Below, in pieces: positions 53,687 to 62,169 of a stretch of DNA of 64,000 nt. The translations under genes were made by a program, and so were the position numbers. The DNA is from Hyphomicrobiales bacterium (GTDB taxonomy: Bacteria > Pseudomonadota > Alphaproteobacteria > Rhizobiales > Rhizobiaceae): contig UCKU01000012.1 of NCBI GenBank assembly GCA_900473185.1, positions 86,579 to 150,578 on the forward strand, given 5' to 3'. The notes under the pieces are model-generated. The model saw only the letters and a program-made list of their open reading frames with translations, had not been told where the DNA came from and did not search any database. Each line of letters begins with the position of its first letter. Position 1 is the first letter of the stretch.

Positions 53687-53824
53687 AATTGAAAGCGAGA
53701 AAAGCTATCCCGGCACGCGACGGGAAATCAGATCAAAAACCTATAAAATCTACAGATAATAAAATCTTTTATCGCAGCCATGCCTGCGGCCGGGTACGGC
53801 ATTGAAATTTCTGCGCGCTCACTT

Positions 53825-53836
53825 TACTTTTTTGTA
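53825..53836. promoter_or_regulatory. Candidate ArsR operator, copy 2
   Basis: TACTTTTTTGTA, 17 bases before the ArsR start codon and identical to the copy 150 bases upstream. The placement at both ends of the divergent region suggests control of both transcripts. Confidence 0.55.
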
Positions 53837-53853
53837 GAACTAAAGAGGTGGCC

Positions 53854-54219
53854 ATGACCAAGCCCGTATCATCGAGGGTCTGCCGAAGCGTCGGCGAGGC
53901 GAGCGAACTTCTGAAGCTGATCGCCAATGCGAACCGGCTGGCAATCGTCTGTTATCTGATGGAAACCGAGGCATCGGTCTCAGTGCTCGAGGAAGAACTC
54001 GGCATTCGTCAGCCAACGCTTTCACAACAGCTTGCGGAATTGCGTGAGGCAGGCGTCATCGAAGGACGCCGCGAGGGTAAGGCGATCCTCTATCGCGTCT
54101 CTGATCCGAGGGTCGAAACCATCGTTTATACGCTGCGGGACATGTTCTCCGGCCTCGACGACGTCACCGGCCGTTTCGGCATGGCAAAGCTGCCGGTCGA
54201 TGAAGTGATGTTCGACTGA
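53854..54219 (+). CDS. ArsR-family regulator (BigR/SqrR-like)
   Basis: 121 residues from the ATG at 53854, preceded by AGAGG; an in-frame GTG at 53848 is the alternative. The winged helix reads LLKLIANANRLAIVCYLMETEASVSVLEEELGIRQPTLSQQLAELREAGVIEGRREGKAILYRVSD, most like BigR/YgaV sulfur-responsive repressors. The first sensing cysteine (IVCYL) is present. The C-terminal partner cysteine is absent (TLRDMFSGLDD), but an extra cysteine lies at the N-terminus (RVCRSV). No metal-binding CxC motif is seen. It is divergent from the monooxygenase/TRAP genes and upstream of a glutathione transferase. Confidence 0.88.
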   Translation: MTKPVSSRVCRSVGEASELLKLIANANRLAIVCYLMETEASVSVLEEELGIRQPTLSQQLAELREAGVIEGRREGKAILYRVSDPRVETIVYTLRDMFSGLDDVTGRFGMAKLPVDEVMFD

Positions 54220-54227
54220 GCGCTCCT

Positions 54228-54866
54228 ATGATCGACTTCTATACCTGGATCACGCCGAACGGTCTGAAGATATCGATCGCGCTCGAGGAATTCGGCCTTC
54301 CCTATAAAACCCACACGATCGATATCGCCAAAGGCGATCAGTTTTCCGCCGACTATGTGGCGATCAATCCGGGCAGCAAAATCCCAGCCATCGTCGACCA
54401 CGAAACCGGTATTACACTCGCAGAATCCGGGGCCATTCTTCTCTATCTCGCCGAAAAGACAGGACAGTTCCTGCCGCACGAAGGTGCTGCTCGCCATCAC
54501 ACGATCGAATGGCTGATGTGGCAGATGGGCGGCTTTGGGCCGACGCTCGGCCATGCCCATTACTTCCTGACCTATAATGAAGGTCGTGCGCCCTTCGCCG
54601 AAGAGCTTTTCCGCAAGGATACGATAAGGCTCTATGAAACACTTGATGCAAGACTTGAAGGCCGGGAGTGCCTTGTCGGCGACTATTCCATCGCCGACAT
54701 GGCCGTCTGGCCCTGGGTTTCGCGTTTCGTGCGCCACAAGATCGACCTCGGCGACTTCCCGAATGTCCGCCGCTGGTATCTGCAGCTTGCCGCCCGGCCG
54801 CAGGTGAAGCGCGGCTACGAAGTGCCGCATTTCACCACCCCGGTTCCATTGCCGCCAGGTGTCTAA
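54228..54866 (+). CDS. Glutathione S-transferase (Nu-class-like, YfcG/YghU type)
   Basis: 212 residues, nine bases after the ArsR gene. The N-terminal thioredoxin-like domain has the TPNGLKISIALEEFGLPY motif. The threonine and asparagine bind glutathione in Nu-class enzymes, which act as disulfide reductases. KIPAIVDHETGITLAESGAILLYLAE is the canonical glutathione-binding segment. The C-terminal helical domain ends near residue 200 (SIADMAVWPWVSRF). Co-transcription with the ArsR gene suggests a thiol-redox or organosulfur role, which is an inference. Confidence 0.9.
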   Translation: MIDFYTWITPNGLKISIALEEFGLPYKTHTIDIAKGDQFSADYVAINPGSKIPAIVDHETGITLAESGAILLYLAEKTGQFLPHEGAARHHTIEWLMWQMGGFGPTLGHAHYFLTYNEGRAPFAEELFRKDTIRLYETLDARLEGRECLVGDYSIADMAVWPWVSRFVRHKIDLGDFPNVRRWYLQLAARPQVKRGYEVPHFTTPVPLPPGV

Positions 54867-54879
54867 TCACTGGTATCGA

Positions 54880-54896
54880 ATAGGCAGTCGGCCTAT
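54880..54896. terminator. Convergent hairpin
   Basis: ATAGGC and GCCTAT around AGTCG, between the convergent GST gene and the hypothetical gene. No T-run is present, so termination strength is unknown. Confidence 0.4.
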
Positions 54897-55324
54897 CGCG
54901 TAAACATCAGCCGCATACGCGCCAGAATGCCCTTCACGCCTGGTATGGAGGTCGCTCTCAGATGGCGGGCGACGACACCCGCATCGACCCGTGCTCCGAA
55001 ATGGCAGGAGCAGACGAGCCCGTGCAGTTGCCGATCGTTAAGATCGAAAAAGCTCTGGGCGTCCCCATAAGTATCGCCTTCGAGACCCGCGGCACGCAGA
55101 ACCGGATCGTCATAGGCTACGGATATGGGTGACCCGGTGATCCTCATCAGTATCCGCTGGTCGCGGGGTAGATATTCGGTTTCCCGAAGAGTAACGAGCG
55201 AACGCGCAGGATCGACTTCCAGAAGCTGCGCCCACCGGTCCAACCGCTCGGCGCGAGACAGTTGTGGCGTGGTACGGCTGACCCTGGCTATAGCCTTAAG
55301 CTGATCGACTGCGTATTGTTCCAT
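54893..55324 (-). CDS. Hypothetical protein
   Basis: 143 residues; the family is not recognised. It starts EQYAVDQLKAIARVSRTTPQLSRAERLDRWAQLLE and contains RDQRILMRITGSPISVAYDDPVLRAAGLEGDTYGDAQSFFDLNDRQLHGLVCSCHFGARVDAGVVA. A CSCHFG pattern might bind metal. No signal peptide or membrane segment is seen. It is on the same strand as spoVR but separated by 122 bases. The coding call rests on a good ribosome site (GGAGG before the ATG) and consistent codon use. Confidence 0.65.
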   Translation of the reverse strand: MEQYAVDQLKAIARVSRTTPQLSRAERLDRWAQLLEVDPARSLVTLRETEYLPRDQRILMRITGSPISVAYDDPVLRAAGLEGDTYGDAQSFFDLNDRQLHGLVCSCHFGARVDAGVVARHLRATSIPGVKGILARMRLMFTR

Positions 55325-55446
55325 GACGGCCTCCTATTTGGAAAAATAGACTGCACGCCCCCTCGGAAAGGTTGATCCCAACTACGCTGCCTGTCCAATC
55401 ACGTTTGAAGAATCGTGTCTCTTAAATGCAGGCAGAATCCCGCCAC

Positions 55447-57012
55447 TCAGGCGAATTCGCTCTGTCGCGAAAATGTCCGCGGGTGGGCGACGTGCTTCCG
55501 GACGACACTCTCCTTGCTGTCGAGTTCTTCCAGCAGAACGTCGTAGCTCCAGAGATCGGCGAGATGCTGCAGGACGAGCTTCAGATCCTCCTCTTCCAGG
55601 AACTCGTCATTGGTGGCTCGGTGCTGCAACAGCAATCTGCGGTCACCTGCGAGATCGACGTCGACGATCTCAATAGCTGGGTCGGTATGGCCGATATCGT
55701 AGCCGCGGGAGAGTTGCCGCCGGATACGCCGATAACCGCGCTCGTCATGGATCGCGGACACCAGGATACCCTCCTGAATCTCCGGGTCGTCGTGGAGCTG
55801 GAACATGCGCCACCGGCGCATGAGGCTTGGGCTCAGGAACTGGCTGACGAAACTCTCGTCGCGGTAGTTGGCCCAGATATCACGCAGGACCGCCATCGGA
55901 TCGCCCCGTCCGGCGATGTCAGGAAACCAGTCGCGGTCTTCGCCAGTTGGCTCCGTCACGATGCGCTCGATATCCTGCATCATCGCAAAGCCCAACGCAT
56001 AGGGATTGAAGCCGGAGAAACGCCGATCATCGTACATCGGCTGGAACACGACATTGGTGTGCGATTTCAGAAATTCGAAATAGTTGCCGTCGCTGAGCTG
56101 CCCGCGCTCGTGCAGGCGCTGCATGATGTTGTAGTGGACGTAGGTGGCGGTCCCCTCGTTCATCACCTTGGTTTGGCGCTGGGGATGGAAATACTGGGCG
56201 ACGTGGCGCACGATGCGCAAGATCTCGCGCTGCCAGGAATGCAGCCGGGGCGCGGATTTTTCGAGGAAGTAAAGGATATTGTCCTGCGGCAAACCGAGTG
56301 CGGCGCGCCGACGCTCGAGATCGTGATCGGACTTGTTGCGCTTGAGACCGACGGGCACGGTGCGCCAGAGATCGTTGAAGATCTTCTCCTCGTGCGCACG
56401 GCGCTCCTGCAGCCGCTTTTCTTCCTGCCGCAGGTCAACCTGGGTTTTGCCGGCATAACGATGCACACCATGCGACATCAGCGCATGTGCGGCATCTAGC
56501 GTGCGTTCGACGGCCACTTCGCCATATCGTTCTTCGCAACGGGAGATGTAGCTCTTGGCGAAGTCGAGATAATCGAGAATGCCTTCGGCGTCGGTCCAGA
56601 GCTTGAACAGATAGTTGTTCTTGAAGAAATGGTTATGGCCGAAGGCAGCATGAGCAATGACCAGCGTCTGCATGGTCGCCGTGTTCTCCTCCATGAGATA
56701 GGAGATGCAGGGCGAACTGTTGATGACGATCTCATAAGCGAGGTCGCGCATCCCGCGGCGGTAAAAGGCCTCGTGATGGGCAAAATGCTTGCCGAAGGAC
56801 CAGTGGCGATAAAAGAGCGGCATGCCGGTCGAGGAATAGGCATCGAGCATCTGTTCCGATGTGATGACCTCGATCTGGTTCGGATAGACATCGAGCCCCA
56901 ATTCGCCGAGCGCGATGTCTTCACAGGCATCATGAATGCGCTGCAGGGTTGGAAAATCCCAGTCAGCCCCTTCGAACAGAAGCTTTTCCTTATGCCGCGT
57001 GCTGGTCTTCAT
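55447..57012 (-). CDS. spoVR: SpoVR/YcgB family protein
   Basis: 521 residues, the usual length. It has the characteristic SpoVR segments GMPLFYRHWSFGKHFAHHEAFYRRGMRDLAYEIVINSSPCISYLMEENT, AHAAFGHNHFFKNNYLF and NEGTATYVHYNIMQRLHE. The several histidines resemble a metal site. The molecular function is unknown. In enterobacteria YcgB is linked to YeaG/YeaH in nitrogen and stress survival. It overlaps yeaH by four bases and is the last gene of the prkA operon. Confidence 0.95.
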   Translation of the reverse strand: MKTSTRHKEKLLFEGADWDFPTLQRIHDACEDIALGELGLDVYPNQIEVITSEQMLDAYSSTGMPLFYRHWSFGKHFAHHEAFYRRGMRDLAYEIVINSSPCISYLMEENTATMQTLVIAHAAFGHNHFFKNNYLFKLWTDAEGILDYLDFAKSYISRCEERYGEVAVERTLDAAHALMSHGVHRYAGKTQVDLRQEEKRLQERRAHEEKIFNDLWRTVPVGLKRNKSDHDLERRRAALGLPQDNILYFLEKSAPRLHSWQREILRIVRHVAQYFHPQRQTKVMNEGTATYVHYNIMQRLHERGQLSDGNYFEFLKSHTNVVFQPMYDDRRFSGFNPYALGFAMMQDIERIVTEPTGEDRDWFPDIAGRGDPMAVLRDIWANYRDESFVSQFLSPSLMRRWRMFQLHDDPEIQEGILVSAIHDERGYRRIRRQLSRGYDIGHTDPAIEIVDVDLAGDRRLLLQHRATNDEFLEEEDLKLVLQHLADLWSYDVLLEELDSKESVVRKHVAHPRTFSRQSEFA

Positions 57013-58286
57013 TGCGTAGCCCCTGCCTTGGCAGCCTTCTTCTGAAACAGGTCATGGAAAACAGGGAATATCTCGTTCCTGCGGCAGACCTTGCGCATGG
57101 CAAGAGGCAGTGCTGCGGAGCGGATCTCCTGATAGAGCGTCCAGAGCGGTGACCTCGACATTGAGGAATCCCCGTCTTCCTCACCGACTTCGATATAGGC
57201 GAAATATTGGCAGACCGGCAGGATTTCCTGCTGCAGCAGCTGGCCGGTCAGAGCGCCGTCCGAATAGGAATTATCGCCATCGGAGGCCTGCGCCGCATAG
57301 ATGTTCCACTCCGTCGGATCGAAGCGCGCGGCAACGATCGAGCGCATGACCGCCAGCGCACTGGAAACCAGCGTGCCGCCTGTTGCCGGGCTGTAGAAGA
57401 AAGTCTCCTCATCGACTTCCTCCGCCTTTTCAGTATGGCGGATGAAGACGATCTCCACCTTCTCATAACGCTGCGACAGGAAAAGATAGAGGAGCAAGTA
57501 AAAGCGCTTGGCGAGATCCTTCATATGCTCGCTCATGGAACCGGACACGTCCATGAGGCAGAACATCACCGCCTTGACGACAGGCTTCGGTGTGTTTTCA
57601 AAGCGCCGGTAGCGGACGTCGAGTGGATCGATATAGGGGATGCGCTTGCTCTTGAGCGTCAAGGCCCTCAGCCTGTCTTCAAGAACAAGGCGCTCTTCCG
57701 CATTGTCACATTCGTCGATCTGCTTCTGGAGCGCCTCTATTTCCTCTACCTTCGGACGATGAAGCGCCAAGCGCCGCATCATGGCAAGGCGTGTCGTGCG
57801 CCCGACGGCGATGTTGGAGGGGGAGCCGGAGACAGAAAAACCAGCCCTTTGCGGCGTCACCTCCTCGGTCTCGCTCAGTCGCCGTTTGGCGAGGTCAGGC
57901 AATTCCAGGTCTTCGAGGAAGATGTTGAGGAACTCTTGCCGGGTCAGGACGAAGCGGAAGCCGTCTTCGCCGTCGCCCTCCCCCGCCTCGGACGAACGGC
58001 CTCCGCCCGATGCCGGCGGACGCTTGATGAAATCACCCTCGACGAATTTCTGATTACCGGGAAGGACACGATCCTGAATTCCCCCTCCGCCCCGGTGAAG
58101 GCCCGGTTCGGCCATGCCGCCGATCGGAAGAGTGACTTCACCGCCATCAAGCACATCGCGGATGGAGCGGTTTTGCAAAGATCGTTTAACCGCTTGTTCT
58201 ACGGCGTCCTTGGCACGCCGTAGAAACCGTTGTCTATTTTCTAAACTTTTACCGCGCGGATTAAGCCGCCGGTCAATGATGTGCAT
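57009..58286 (-). CDS. yeaH: YeaH family protein (DUF444, von Willebrand A-like)
   Basis: 425 residues from the ATG at 58286, after AGGAGC. The N-terminus (HIIDRRLNPRGKSLENRQRFLRRAKDAVEQAV) and the MIDAS-like site MFCLMDVSGSMSEHMKD near residue 240 are typical. A low-complexity glycine/acid-rich stretch lies near residues 90-110. It has a metal-binding adhesion-type domain of unknown partner. In E. coli it is co-transcribed with the kinase YeaG, as here. Confidence 0.95.
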   Translation of the reverse strand: MHIIDRRLNPRGKSLENRQRFLRRAKDAVEQAVKRSLQNRSIRDVLDGGEVTLPIGGMAEPGLHRGGGGIQDRVLPGNQKFVEGDFIKRPPASGGGRSSEAGEGDGEDGFRFVLTRQEFLNIFLEDLELPDLAKRRLSETEEVTPQRAGFSVSGSPSNIAVGRTTRLAMMRRLALHRPKVEEIEALQKQIDECDNAEERLVLEDRLRALTLKSKRIPYIDPLDVRYRRFENTPKPVVKAVMFCLMDVSGSMSEHMKDLAKRFYLLLYLFLSQRYEKVEIVFIRHTEKAEEVDEETFFYSPATGGTLVSSALAVMRSIVAARFDPTEWNIYAAQASDGDNSYSDGALTGQLLQQEILPVCQYFAYIEVGEEDGDSSMSRSPLWTLYQEIRSAALPLAMRKVCRRNEIFPVFHDLFQKKAAKAGATQ

Positions 58287-58321
58287 GTTTGCTCCTAATG
58301 GGTACTCGCCGGACAGCCTAC

Positions 58322-60265
58322 CTAACTCGCCTGCTTGACGCGCATGTACCATTCCACCAGCCGGCGAACCTGCCGTTCGGTATAATCCCGCGCGACCATG
58401 CGCGAGACGAACTCACTGTGTTTCTTTTCAGTCTCGCTATCCTTCTTCGATCCGAAGGAGATGACCGGCAGCAAATCCTCGACCTGCGAAAACATCCGCT
58501 TTTCGATCACTTCCCGGATTTTTTCATAACTGGTCCAGGACGGGTTCTTGCCGCCATTGTGGGCGCGCGATCTGAGGCAGAACTTGACGATCTCGTTGCG
58601 GAAATCCTTGGGATTGGCGATGCCCGCGGGTTTTTCGATCTTCGTCAATTCCTGGTTCAGAAGTTCGCGGTCGAGCAACTGTCCTGTATCGGGGTCTTTA
58701 AAATCGACGTCCTCGATCCAGGCATCCGCGTAATCGACGTAACGGTCGAACAGATTCTGACCGTAATCGGAGTAGGATTCCAGATAGGCCTTCTGGATCT
58801 CGTTGCCGATGAATTCCGCATATCGCGGTGCCAATTCAGCCTTGATGAACTCCATATAGCGCTTTTCCGTCTCCTCGGAAAACTGCTCGCGGCGGATAGC
58901 CTGTTCCAGAACATACATCAGATGAACGGGATCGGCGCCGATATCCGTCGTGTCGTGGTTGAAGGTCGACGCAAGAACCTTAAAGGCGAAACGTGTCGAT
59001 ATTCCGTCCATGCCCTCATCGACCCCGGCGGCATCCCGATATTCCTGCACGCTTCTGGCGCGCGGATCGGTTTCCTTGAGGCTTTCACCGTCATAGGCGC
59101 GCATCTTCGAAAAGAGATTGGAATTCTCGTGCTTGCGAAGCCGTGACAGGACAGAGAAGCGGGCCAGCATCTCCAGCGTCGCTGGCGCGCAGGCTGCATC
59201 TGCAAGCTCCGAGCCTTCGATCAGCTTCTCGTAGATTTTCTGCTCCTCCATGACCCGCAGGCAATAGGGAACCTTGATGACGCAGATGCGGTCGATGAAG
59301 GCTTCATTGTTCTTGTTGGCCTTGAAAGTCTGCCATTCCGCTTCGTTCGAATGGGCAAGGATGATACCCGAGAACGGGATCGCACCGATATTCTCGGTGC
59401 CCATGTAATTGCTTTCCTGCGTCGCCGTCAGCAACGGGTGCAGCATCTTGATCGGCGCCTTGAACATCTCGACGAATTCCAAAATGCCCTGATTGGCGCG
59501 ATTGAGACCGCCGGAATAGCTGTAGGCGTCTGGATCGTTCTGCGAATAGTGCTCGAGCTTGCGGATATCGACCTTGCCGACCAGCGATGAGACGTCCTGG
59601 TTGTTCTCGTCACCCGGTTCGGTCTTGGCAATCCCGATCTGGCGAAGGCGGGACGGCTGGATTTTCACGACGCGGAAGCGAGAGATATCACCGTCGAACT
59701 CGTCGAGACGCTTGAGGCACCATGGGCTCATCAGGCCACTGAGGCGACGGGTAGGGATACCGTATTCTTCGAGCAGCAACGGCCCCATGGCCAGAGGATC
59801 GAAGAGATTGAGGGGGCTTTCGAAGACCGGGCTCAAGTCGTCGCCTGCCTTCAGCACATAGATGGGATTGACCTCCATGAGCTGCTTTAGGCGCTCTGCA
59901 AGCGAAGACTTGCCACCGCCGACCGGGCCGAGCAAATAAAGGATCTGCTTACGCTCTTCCAGGCCTTGGGCTGCATGCCGGAAGAAGGACACGATCCGCT
60001 CGATCGTCTCTTCCATACCGAAAAATCCCGCAAAGGCAGGATAGGTTCGGATCGTCCTGTTCATGAAGACCCGCCCGAGCCGCGAATCCTTGGCTGTATC
60101 GATGATCTCAGGTTCGCCGATTGCTGCCAACAGCCGCTCGGTGGCGTTGGCATAAGCCATCGGATCCTTCTTGCACAAGGACAGATAGTCCGCGATAGAC
60201 ATATCCGTCTCGCGGCGAGACTCGTAGTTACGGGTGAACGCATCAAATAGGGAGTTGTTCAGCAT
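58322..60265 (-). CDS. prkA: PrkA/YeaG family serine protein kinase
   Basis: 647 residues. The N-terminal AAA+ domain has Walker A LLGPVGGGKSSLAERLK near residue 110. The C-terminal PrkA domain has GLNRANQGILEFVEMFKAPIKMLHPLLTATQE and IPFSGIILAHSNEAEW. Family members are stress-responsive kinases or AAA proteases; YeaG helps cells survive nitrogen starvation. It is the first gene of prkA-yeaH-spoVR, with an RpoH-like promoter upstream. The ATG follows AGGAGGGCC. Confidence 0.95.
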   Translation of the reverse strand: MLNNSLFDAFTRNYESRRETDMSIADYLSLCKKDPMAYANATERLLAAIGEPEIIDTAKDSRLGRVFMNRTIRTYPAFAGFFGMEETIERIVSFFRHAAQGLEERKQILYLLGPVGGGKSSLAERLKQLMEVNPIYVLKAGDDLSPVFESPLNLFDPLAMGPLLLEEYGIPTRRLSGLMSPWCLKRLDEFDGDISRFRVVKIQPSRLRQIGIAKTEPGDENNQDVSSLVGKVDIRKLEHYSQNDPDAYSYSGGLNRANQGILEFVEMFKAPIKMLHPLLTATQESNYMGTENIGAIPFSGIILAHSNEAEWQTFKANKNNEAFIDRICVIKVPYCLRVMEEQKIYEKLIEGSELADAACAPATLEMLARFSVLSRLRKHENSNLFSKMRAYDGESLKETDPRARSVQEYRDAAGVDEGMDGISTRFAFKVLASTFNHDTTDIGADPVHLMYVLEQAIRREQFSEETEKRYMEFIKAELAPRYAEFIGNEIQKAYLESYSDYGQNLFDRYVDYADAWIEDVDFKDPDTGQLLDRELLNQELTKIEKPAGIANPKDFRNEIVKFCLRSRAHNGGKNPSWTSYEKIREVIEKRMFSQVEDLLPVISFGSKKDSETEKKHSEFVSRMVARDYTERQVRRLVEWYMRVKQAS

Positions 60266-60314
60266 AGGCCCTCCTATAAAGGTCTGCCTCAGCGATTTTC
60301 GCCTTCGCTAAGTA

Positions 60315-60345
60315 AGATGGTGCGCCAATGTTTCGAAAGATCAAG
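60315..60345 (-). promoter_or_regulatory. Candidate RpoH (sigma-32) promoter of prkA
   Basis: On the minus strand CTTGAT is followed after 17 bases by CACCATCT, close to the rhizobial RpoH pattern CTTGAA-N16/17-CCATNT. The predicted leader is about 40 bases. No EcfG-type GGAAC element was found. Confidence 0.4.
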
Positions 60346-60619
60346 GTCCTCCTAGACGGAAATAAGACATGGCTGGCATTCCAGCATCGCTACACAAAAA
60401 ATTGCGCGTAACCCGCCGATTTGATCCTCGAAAGTTGACCGCCTCTATAGATTTGCGGCAGCACCGGGAGTATTATTCGCGCGCGGTATGAAAGAGAACG
60501 CCGCGCACCTTCACACCATGACGCGAATAAGTGTTGGTGCCCCTTAAAGGGCTGCCTGATTCGATGGAGCGAGGATCTCTCGCCGTCCGAATGTGGAATG
60601 TGCCTTCAAGAACCGTCCG

Positions 60620-60650
60620 TGAGAAAACAAGGCCTGATCGAAAACAGGCC
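60620..60650 (-). terminator. Rho-independent terminator of the FAD-protein gene
   Basis: On the minus strand GGCCTG pairs with CAGGCC around an eight-base loop, followed by TTGTTTTCT. It lies about 40 bases after the stop codon. Confidence 0.65.
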
Positions 60651-60688
60651 AGCAGCGCAACCCATGCGGTCAAGGCTCGGGATCCTTC

Positions 60689-62119
60689 TCACATTGCTAT
60701 TTGCGCAGCGACCTGTTCTGCCTGAGCCCTGATATCGGGAACGGCGGTAATCTCCCAGAATTGACCGGCTGTCAGCGCCCCCACCACATAAAGGTTCGAT
60801 TGCGCCACGCCTTCTGAATTCAGCACGTACGAATCCCGGTTTACCGAGATTCCAAGCCCAAGCGAATCCGCGACGACAAAGCCCTGCCGGCGCATTTCCT
60901 GCAGAAGCGGTGAATGCGCCAGCCCCGCCCTTTCCATCCCCGTGCAATTGACGATCCAATCGACCGTGAGAGAGATCGTCTCACAGCGTCCTCTCTTGCG
61001 GTATTCGATGCCGATGCGGTCGCCGGCATCGTTGAGCGTTTTAAGATAGCCGGCGTGAAAATTGACGACGCCCTGCTGCCGCAGTTGCTCGAACCGGTCG
61101 CAGATGTCAGGCGCTACGCGATGGCGATGGATATTCCACCATGGCAAGGCATGCCGTAGGAAACGCGACCGCTCCGCTGGAGCGAGGTCCTGCCAGATCG
61201 CCTGGGTCTTGGGCCTCAGCCCATCCATGACGCTTCGCCAGTCGGCCCCCGATCTCACCCGTCGCCTGATATCGTGCAGGATCTGGCTGAGTGTCGTCCC
61301 CTTTGCATCGATCTCGATGGCGGCGGGTGATTTCGGATCGCGGGCATGTCCGTGCGGCGCGAGCCCACGACGGGAGAGAACATCGATGCGGCCGCGGTGC
61401 CCATGCGACCGAAGCCCGAGAACCTGATCGATCATGGTAAGGCCCGAGCCCAGGATGCAGACCCGATCCTGCGGGCCGACATGTGTCAGCCAGGAAAGGC
61501 GCCAGGGATTTTCGATCACATGCGAACGCGTGGCGCTCCCAAGAGCTCCAGTATCGACCGGTAATTTCGCATTTCCCAACCCAAGACAGAGGACGACGTG
61601 GCGGCCGGCGATTTCGCCGCCATGCTCCAGCAGAAAGCCGAGAGCGCCTGGATAGCGCTCGACGCAGCCGGTCGCCTTGGCCTTGACGAAATCGACGCGG
61701 CACCGGTCGTCGCGATTCCGCAGGAGATCTGCGAGCGTATCCCTGACGTAGAGGCCGTAATCGCTCCGTGACGCGAAATCGGCGTCCCGCGACGGACGGT
61801 TCTTGCGGCTCAGCCATTCCACGAAATCGGCCGGCCTGTCCGCGAAAAGACTCATGCGCGCTGCTGGGACATTCAGCCGGTGGAGATGCATTTCAGTACG
61901 ATAGGCCGTACCTCTGCCGAAGCCCGGATCATCGCCGATGACGGCGATGGATGCCGTCTGCGGAAGCTTCCGGACAAGATTGCAGACGACTGCGATCGCA
62001 GAAAAGCCGGAGCCGACGACAACAACATCATAAATCAAGCGTTCGTTCCATGATTCACCGGGTGAGGCATCGGTGGAACTAGCGCGGCTTGACGACTTGT
62101 CACGGTCCCGGACTCTCAA
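60689..62119 (-). CDS. FAD/NAD(P)-binding oxidoreductase-like protein
   Basis: Up to 476 residues. The start is uncertain: the longest frame opens with TTG at 62119 and another TTG at 62038 begins just before the Rossmann strand YDVVVVGSGFSAIAVVCNLV. Other features are FGRGTAYRTEMHLHRLNVPAARMSLFADRPADFVEWL, a second dinucleotide site RVCILGSGLTMIDQVLGL and WIVNCTGMERAGL. This matches FAD-NAD(P)-binding proteins often annotated as hydroxyacylglutathione- or HI0933-like, whose reaction is unknown. It is transcribed alone, just downstream of dctD on the same strand. Confidence 0.82.
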   Translation of the reverse strand: MRVRDRDKSSSRASSTDASPGESWNERLIYDVVVVGSGFSAIAVVCNLVRKLPQTASIAVIGDDPGFGRGTAYRTEMHLHRLNVPAARMSLFADRPADFVEWLSRKNRPSRDADFASRSDYGLYVRDTLADLLRNRDDRCRVDFVKAKATGCVERYPGALGFLLEHGGEIAGRHVVLCLGLGNAKLPVDTGALGSATRSHVIENPWRLSWLTHVGPQDRVCILGSGLTMIDQVLGLRSHGHRGRIDVLSRRGLAPHGHARDPKSPAAIEIDAKGTTLSQILHDIRRRVRSGADWRSVMDGLRPKTQAIWQDLAPAERSRFLRHALPWWNIHRHRVAPDICDRFEQLRQQGVVNFHAGYLKTLNDAGDRIGIEYRKRGRCETISLTVDWIVNCTGMERAGLAHSPLLQEMRRQGFVVADSLGLGISVNRDSYVLNSEGVAQSNLYVVGALTAGQFWEITAVPDIRAQAEQVAAQIAM

Positions 62120-62169
62120 CCAAGGTGTTTATACCCGGATCCGTTTCGGCACTGCCGGTAACCGACGTG

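Larger units (their letters stand above)
60266..60688. other. 423-base region upstream of prkA
   Basis: No convincing gene is seen. It holds the prkA promoter candidate at 60315-60345, a short hairpin GCTGG/CCAGC near 60372-60386, and the terminator of the FAD-protein gene at 60620-60650. Small open frames here lack ribosome sites. Confidence 0.6.

Noticed and set aside
60473..60673. Small minus-strand frame of 66 residues upstream of prkA
   Set aside because: It overlaps the terminator of the FAD-protein gene and has no ribosome site or family resemblance.
60266..60688. EcfG general-stress promoter (GGAAC-N16/17-CGTT) ahead of prkA
   Set aside because: No GGAAC element was found on the minus strand in this region.
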